From VFJL01 sp037147395 (GTDB taxonomy: Bacteria > Pseudomonadota > Gammaproteobacteria > Burkholderiales > Nitrosomonadaceae), in NCBI GenBank assembly GCA_037147395.1, contig JBAWVG010000030.1:1-19147 (forward strand): DNA of 19,147 bases. The letters run 5' to 3'. The notes below the pieces were generated by a model. The model was not told the origin of the DNA. It ran no database searches and was given only the letters and a program-made list of their open reading frames with translations. Positions 14,402-19,147 of the stretch are shown in pieces (position 1 is the stretch's first letter; each line of letters begins with the position of its first letter). Both the position numbers and the translations under genes were made by a program.

Positions 14402-15613
14402 CTAAGCCTTATCAATCAGACGAACCTCCTGCTGCGGGAAAGGAATCTCAATACCGTTATTTTGGAATTCTCGCCAGATCTCCATGTTGATATCGGAACG
14501 TAATCCAATCTGTCCCTCCTCCGGGTCGTTGATCCAGAAATGAAGTTCGAGATTAAGTCCGTTGTCGGCAAATTCCTTTAGAAATACCATTGGCTCCGGT
14601 TCGGAGATTACACGCGGTTGCTTGAGCGCTGCCTCCCGCATGACACGCATAGCTACTTCCAGCGGACTTCCATAACTGATCTGCACGGCAAGTGCCAGAC
14701 GTACCCGGTTATCGGTATGTGTCTGCTTGATAAAGGTAGAAGTGATGAAGGTGTCGTTGGGAACGATGGACTCGACCCCGTCGAGGCCATGCAGCACTAC
14801 ATAGCGGTTGGTAAGGTCAACGACGCGGCCGGTATGATTATCAACGGTCACTATATCGCCAAGTCGTAGTGAGTGGTCCAGCAGGATAATGAAACCACTG
14901 ACGTAGTTGCTGGCAATTTTTTGTAAGCCCAACCCCAGACCTACTCCGAGGGCGCCACTGAACACCGACAGCACAGTAATATCCACCCCAACGACTGGTA
15001 GCGTAAACAGCACGCTCAGCAGAATAAGCAGGGTGCGTGCAACCTTTGTCACGACCACTCTCTGGTTCATATCCATTGCTTCGATACGCATAACCCGTGA
15101 CTCGAGTGAATTCGAGAGCCAGAGTGCCAGCAGCAAGCTGGCCGTCAATGCCAGTATCCCTTGAAGGATTAGCATTACTGAGAGTCGGTGCTGACCAACG
15201 TAAAAGGCCATAGCATCAAGCATGTCCAGTATCCCTGGCAGTATGCCAATGATATGCAGTGCTACGATAGTCCATGCGATCCAGCCGAGGGTACGCTCCC
15301 ACGGATGGAGCCACTGCTGGTCGTGGAAAACTCGGCGGAGTATGAAGATGGTGACGCGAACCAGTGCCAGTGCGAAGAGTAATGGAATGACAATATTGAG
15401 CAGATGTGTCGGGTGCCAGTGATTGAGCATCCATCGGCCGAGAGCTACCAGGACGAGGGCTGAGATAGGAGTCATCAGCCGGTTAAAGTTCCTTGCGCTA
15501 ATGACGGGTGTATTGTCCGCATTTACTTGCGAGCTGATGCGCTCAGCGAGCAGTCTCTGTGCTAACCAAGCAAGTCCCAGACTTAAGAGCAAGACACCAA
15601 TCTGCCACAGCAT
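14402..15613 (-). CDS. MscS-family mechanosensitive ion channel
   Basis: Inner-membrane channel of the small-conductance mechanosensitive family, which relieves turgor on osmotic downshock. The product has 403 residues from ATG 15613. Several N-terminal membrane helices precede the pore helix, GVGLGLGLQKIASNYVSG. The beta domain follows (DHSLRLGDIVTVDNHTGRV, SIVPNDTFI) and then the alpha/beta C-terminal domain ending in IEIPFPQQEVRL. ATG 15613 is chosen because AGAGGTGA sits just upstream; the longer frame from 15679 has no ribosome site. It has extra membrane helices compared with E. coli MscS. It is convergent with gloA. Confidence 0.93.
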   Translation of the reverse strand: MLWQIGVLLLSLGLAWLAQRLLAERISSQVNADNTPVISARNFNRLMTPISALVLVALGRWMLNHWHPTHLLNIVIPLLFALALVRVTIFILRRVFHDQQWLHPWERTLGWIAWTIVALHIIGILPGILDMLDAMAFYVGQHRLSVMLILQGILALTASLLLALWLSNSLESRVMRIEAMDMNQRVVVTKVARTLLILLSVLFTLPVVGVDITVLSVFSGALGVGLGLGLQKIASNYVSGFIILLDHSLRLGDIVTVDNHTGRVVDLTNRYVVLHGLDGVESIVPNDTFITSTFIKQTHTDNRVRLALAVQISYGSPLEVAMRVMREAALKQPRVISEPEPMVFLKEFADNGLNLELHFWINDPEEGQIGLRSDINMEIWREFQNNGIEIPFPQQEVRLIDKA

Positions 15614-15838
15614 GGTCACCTCTTGGATATCAGTGATCAGGCTGAGTAGTAGGCTGTGGATTTCGTTGTTGGGCGGCATAGGAGTGAGTCAGAACGAAGA
15701 TTTATTTTAGCATGAGCTAGGAAGCGGATTGCGGACAGCTGTTACAGAAACACATGCTGCGGGGTCAGCGCTATGGTTACGAGCCTCAGTGTGCGGTGAG
15801 AGGTTCTTTGAGTCTGAGGATATATTCTTGGGCAGTGA

Positions 15839-17098
15839 TTACTTCACCGCAAGTTCGAGTGCTGCAGCAAAAAAACAATCGGTACCATGAAGAGCGGGCG
15901 ATAGCTGGAGATATCTCCCAGTGTCTAATGGAATCTTTTGCTGAGACAATAGGTCGGCGCAATTCAGCAGAGAATAACGAGGATGGTCGATCAGAAAGCG
16001 TTCAATGATTTCTTGATTTTCCTCGGGCAGAAAGCTGCACGTTGCATAGACGAGTCTTCCACCAGGCTTGAGCAAGTTAGATGCAGATGCAAGGATCGAC
16101 GATTGTTTACGCTTCAGATCCTCGATGCTCTGAGGAGATTGCCGCCACTTTAAATCTGGATTTCTACGCAACGTACCGAGCCCGCTGCATGGTGCATCCA
16201 CGAGAACCCGATCGATTTTCCCGGTCAGGCGTTTGACCTTGATGTCGTTCTCATTGGAGATCCGTTGTGGATGTAGATTGGATAGGCCGGAGCGTTTGAG
16301 ACGTGGCTTTAAATTGTTGAGACGATTCTCGGAAATATCAAAGGCATAAACACGGCCTTGTGAGTGCATCAGTGCACCCAGCATCAGTGTCTTGCCGCCG
16401 GCGCCGGCGCAGAAATCCACAATCATGTCGTTGCGTTTTGGCGCAAGTAAGTAACCCAGTAGCTGGCTACCTTCGTCTTGTACTTCCACCCTGCCGGTTA
16501 GAAAGAGTTCATGGCGGTTGATGGTGGGCTTGCCGGGAAGACGGATGCCGCTCGGAGAGAAGGGAGTGGCCTCACATTCAATGCCATCTTTTTTTAAGGT
16601 TGCGAGCACTTCATCACGGGTAGTGAGCAAAATATTGACGCGTAGATCCAGTGATGCTGGTTGCAGCAGCGATCGTCCCAGGCTAAGAATGTCAGGATCT
16701 GTCATGCCTCCACGCAGCTTGTCCAACAGCCATTCAGGAAATTCAGACTGAATGGAAAGTGGCTGTGAGTCGGGTGTTTCCGCCTTGATCCCTGTAAGCC
16801 ATTTAGCCTCTGATTCGCTGACGAGCGGCATCAGTTCGCGCATGTTCATACCTTGAAACTTAACCAGATAAGCAAGCAATAGCGGGCGAGGTGAGGTCGT
16901 TTTGGCGGCGTGCTCAAGGAAGAATCTGTGACGAAGAATACCGAACACTATTCCAGTAATGAAAGCGCGATCATTTAAGCCGAGCTCGGGACTGTCGCGG
17001 AAAAAGTGCCTCAAAATAGCATCAGCTGGATGCTCAAGCGGGAGCACGGCGCGTAGCGCGGCGGTAGTCATATCGAGGTGATCAGGGGTGAGACGCAT
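15839..17098 (-). CDS. RsmB/NOP-family RNA (cytosine-5) methyltransferase
   Basis: SAM-dependent enzyme making 5-methylcytosine in rRNA or tRNA. The 419-residue protein has a helical N-terminal region resembling the NusB-like domain of RsmB. The SAM motif DFCAGAGGKT is at 228-237. The two conserved cysteines of the family are Cys304 in VDAPCSGLGTLRRNPDLKW and Cys354 in YATCSFLPEENQ. It resembles 16S methyltransferase RsmB (Sun/Fmu), but many betaproteobacteria carry this purN-linked paralogue as well, so the exact target is uncertain and I give no symbol. ATG 17098 is used; ATG 17071 is an alternative. It is probably cotranscribed with DUF3108. Confidence 0.9.
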   Translation of the reverse strand: MRLTPDHLDMTTAALRAVLPLEHPADAILRHFFRDSPELGLNDRAFITGIVFGILRHRFFLEHAAKTTSPRPLLLAYLVKFQGMNMRELMPLVSESEAKWLTGIKAETPDSQPLSIQSEFPEWLLDKLRGGMTDPDILSLGRSLLQPASLDLRVNILLTTRDEVLATLKKDGIECEATPFSPSGIRLPGKPTINRHELFLTGRVEVQDEGSQLLGYLLAPKRNDMIVDFCAGAGGKTLMLGALMHSQGRVYAFDISENRLNNLKPRLKRSGLSNLHPQRISNENDIKVKRLTGKIDRVLVDAPCSGLGTLRRNPDLKWRQSPQSIEDLKRKQSSILASASNLLKPGGRLVYATCSFLPEENQEIIERFLIDHPRYSLLNCADLLSQQKIPLDTGRYLQLSPALHGTDCFFAAALELAVK

Positions 17099-17214
17099 CT
17101 ATCAGAAATCCTACAAAGAAGTGAAGAGGGTGAAGGTCCCACATATAAGCAGAACCGAAGTCGCAAATGTCAAAATAGGGTATGGGTGAGGGCAATGATC
17201 GGTCTACACCCGGG

Positions 17215-17952
17215 TCACGGTAAAAGCTCAATCTCTAGACGGAGCCCACTTGCGTCACCAGAGCTTATTCTTGTGACCATATAATCTAACAGGAGGTCGC
17301 TTTCAGTCGACATGATACGCACCGGCAGCATGTAATAAGCAGGGGCAAGCCAGATCTTGCGCACGAGCTTGTCATCTCCTTGTAGTTGCTTTGTCAGGAC
17401 GATGGTCTCAAGTTCGCCTAGGGGCGTTTTCAGTGTCTCCTTATCAACCAAGTAATGTACGAGCTTGAGGGTCCTTCCATCTGTCTCATAGACCTCTAGA
17501 GGCCCATCATCCGGAGGGGGAGAGAACGCAAAACAATATAAAAAGCTTAGCCTGTCTTGGGTGCCGATTGGAAGAGGTTTTTGTTGCTCACTCCCTCTAT
17601 TATTGATGTTCAGTAAGCCCTTCTCCCAGTCGAAAGTGGATACCCTTGGCAGCCGGTTGGGGCGTTGATCGAAGAAGCGACTTGGCTGTAGTCCCTGTTC
17701 GGTGATGGTGCCTACGCTATCGCGTAAAATATCACCTGACTGTGCCAGAGCCAGTAGACCGATGGCCCGAGTTGCGCTGCTGATTGCATAATTGCGGGTG
17801 CCATCCTCCTGCTTTATTTCCAGAGTGTCATTTGCTTCCCCTTCCAAGGCGCCTGATTTGATTGAGTAGCTGATAGCGATCCGGGTGGGTAGACCATCCG
17901 CTAGGGCAGAGAGACTCAGCCCACAAAGCAAGGCAAAAGCTAGGGCTCTCAT
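17215..17952 (-). CDS. DUF3108 exported protein
   Basis: A 245-residue protein with a clear signal peptide (about 1-18, cleavage near ALA-DG), so it is periplasmic. The body is beta-rich and fits DUF3108: IAISYSIKSGALEGEANDTL, then QPSRFFDQRPNR, and later KIWLAPAYYMLPVRI. The function is unknown. Its start overlaps the purN stop by 4 nt (ATGA), so it is translationally coupled to a purine gene with no obvious biochemical link. This pairing recurs in betaproteobacteria as far as I know. Confidence 0.88.
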   Translation of the reverse strand: MRALAFALLCGLSLSALADGLPTRIAISYSIKSGALEGEANDTLEIKQEDGTRNYAISSATRAIGLLALAQSGDILRDSVGTITEQGLQPSRFFDQRPNRLPRVSTFDWEKGLLNINNRGSEQQKPLPIGTQDRLSFLYCFAFSPPPDDGPLEVYETDGRTLKLVHYLVDKETLKTPLGELETIVLTKQLQGDDKLVRKIWLAPAYYMLPVRIMSTESDLLLDYMVTRISSGDASGLRLEIELLP

Positions 17953-18587
17953 CCGAGTAGTTTTGGTGAATTCAGGACCGAGTCATCCATAACGGCGCCA
18001 CTCACCGAGACATGGTTATGAGAGAGCTGCAATCGATCTTCTAAGAACCAGCGTATGGCCTCAGGGTAGATTCGGTGTTCTTGTTGAAGGACTCTTGCAG
18101 AAAGTGTTTTCGAGGTGTCATCGGGCAGTACTGGGACTGCTGCCTGAGTAATGATGGGGCCATGATCAACCTGCGGCGTAACGAAATGCACGGTGCAGCC
18201 ATGGATTTTTACACCAGCCTTTAAAGCGCGAGTGTGGGTGTCGAGACCGGGAAAGGAGGGTAGTAACGAAGGGTGAATATTCATCAGCCTTCCATGGTAA
18301 TGCTCAACAAACGTGTCACCGAGAATGCGCATGAAGCCGGCAAGTGCAACCAAGTCAGGTTGAAAGGGGTCGATTACTTCTGCCAACGCCGTATCGAATG
18401 CCACACGATCTGGATGGGCCAACTGATCCACCACCCTCGTCTCGATTGAGTGCATTCTTGCGATCTCAAGACCCCCCGCCTCAGGATTGCTACTGATGAC
18501 CGCAGCAATCCTAACCGGCAGGTGGGCCTCGATGAGTGCCTGCATATTGCTGCCGCGACCGGAGATCAAGATGACAAGGGACTTCAT
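17949..18587 (-). CDS. purN: Phosphoribosylglycinamide formyltransferase
   Basis: Transfers a formyl group from 10-formyl-tetrahydrofolate to GAR in purine synthesis. The 212-residue protein begins MKSLVILISGRGSNMQAL, the phosphate-binding start of the family. It carries the catalytic residues Asn103 and His105 (MNIHPSLLPSFPGLDTH) and Asp141 (VTPQVDHGPI), matching E. coli Asn106, His108 and Asp144. It lies 30 bases after purM and overlaps the DUF3108 gene. No Shine-Dalgarno is visible. Its folate cofactor depends on pABA, which the CADD-like enzyme in this window may supply. Confidence 0.97.
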   Translation of the reverse strand: MKSLVILISGRGSNMQALIEAHLPVRIAAVISSNPEAGGLEIARMHSIETRVVDQLAHPDRVAFDTALAEVIDPFQPDLVALAGFMRILGDTFVEHYHGRLMNIHPSLLPSFPGLDTHTRALKAGVKIHGCTVHFVTPQVDHGPIITQAAVPVLPDDTSKTLSARVLQQEHRIYPEAIRWFLEDRLQLSHNHVSVSGAVMDDSVLNSPKLLG

Positions 18588-18617
18588 GGGAGCAGTAGGG
18601 CAGACCCGATTCGTTGC

Positions 18618-19147
18618 TTACTCGATTATGGTTTGAGCTGCGCCGGCATCACGCTCTCGGATGGTGCCGATGTGCCATACAGTTTCACCTGCAGCATTCA
18701 GTATTCGCTTTGCCTCCTCAACGTTTTCTGGGGCAATGATCAGCGCCATTCCGATGCCACAGTTGAATACTCTGTGCATCTCGCTATCAGTTACATTGCC
18801 TTCCTGTTGAAGCCAGTGGAAAAGGGGAGGCATCTCCCATGCAGACTTCTGCAGCACTGCGGTGACGTTTTCAGGTAATACGCGAGGAATATTTTCTACC
18901 AACCCACCGCCAGTGATATGGGCCATACCTTTGATCGGCAGATGCCGCATCAGTTCTAGCAGGGACTTCACATAAATACGGGTTGGGGTCATGATCATGT
19001 CCCCTAACGCCGTACCGTTAAAATCAGTAGACAGGTCTGTGTGGTTCTTTTCAAGAATCTTACGAATTAGCGAGTACCCGTTAGAGTGTGCACCGCTGGA
19101 AGCCAAGCCCAACAGGGCATCACCCGGCTGGATAGTGAGTCCGGTGA
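18618..19147 (-). CDS. purM: Phosphoribosylformylglycinamidine cyclo-ligase, C-terminal part
   Basis: AIR synthetase, which closes the imidazole ring of purines with ATP. Only the C-terminal part, about 176 residues, is present; the frame runs off the right edge. It shows GLTIQPGDALLGLASSGAHS, then NGYSLIRKIL, MAHITGGGLVENIPRVLP and VFNCGIGMALII, as in known PurM. An in-frame TTG at 19112 is internal, not a start. It is upstream of purN in the same direction, so purM-purN-DUF3108 probably form an operon. Confidence 0.96.
   Translation of the reverse strand, partial: TGLTIQPGDALLGLASSGAHSNGYSLIRKILEKNHTDLSTDFNGTALGDMIMTPTRIYVKSLLELMRHLPIKGMAHITGGGLVENIPRVLPENVTAVLQKSAWEMPPLFHWLQQEGNVTDSEMHRVFNCGIGMALIIAPENVEEAKRILNAAGETVWHIGTIRERDAGAAQTIIE

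Noticed and set aside
18450..18878. 142-codon open frame on the plus strand across purN and purM
   Set aside because: It lies antisense to two firmly identified purine genes, shows no recognisable domain or ribosome site, and is best explained as a shadow frame.

Overview
The window looks like chromosomal DNA of a betaproteobacterium, most likely of the order Nitrosomonadales and possibly an ammonia oxidiser. I infer this from the protein sequences and gene order. The relevant blocks are hemA-prfA-prmC-grxD, thiD-thiE-hemL divergent from a rubredoxin gene, and purM-purN-DUF3108-RsmB-like. A lysine-crosslinked cytochrome P460 and a CADD-type para-aminobenzoate synthase are both features I associate with Nitrosomonas and its relatives. 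Base composition is close to balanced. There are no insertion sequences, phage genes or CRISPR arrays; this is mostly housekeeping DNA with a few accessory metabolic genes.

Layout. Positions 1-1353 (+): a promoter-like site and 5' hairpin, cytochrome P460, then a cytosolic thioredoxin-like protein with a Cys-rich tail. 1379-2818 (-): a stand-alone bifunctional GDP-mannose enzyme (ManC type) with a good promoter. 3063-3138 (+): tRNA-Phe. 3301-6964 (+): hemA-prfA-prmC-grxD, closed by a 17-bp perfect bidirectional terminator. 7032-7451 (-): a YqaA-type membrane protein. 7686-8429 (+): the CADD-like pABA synthase. 8638-10169 (-): methionine aminopeptidase and a SPOR-domain protein. 10260-10904 (+): dihaem cytochrome c4. 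10952-13731 (-): thiD-thiE-hemL with overlapping ends. 13777-14361 (+): rubredoxin and glyoxalase I. 14402-15613 (-): an MscS-type channel. 15839-19147 (-): purM (partial), purN, DUF3108 protein and an RsmB/NOP RNA methyltransferase.

How it fits together. Both enzymes that turn glutamyl-tRNA into 5-aminolevulinate (HemA, HemL) are here, alongside two c-type cytochromes that need haem. The P460 keeps the haem-crosslinking lysine, but the position of the distal glutamate needed for hydroxylamine oxidation is not glutamate. It may therefore be a catalytically altered P460, which is the most interesting single observation. The pABA synthase keeps every metal ligand, the sacrificial tyrosine and the key lysine, which suggests folate synthesis without PabABC. 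Several genes (hemA, prmC, thiD, rubredoxin, purN) show no clear Shine-Dalgarno sequence, whereas P460, grxD, the pABA synthase and the MscS gene have good ones.
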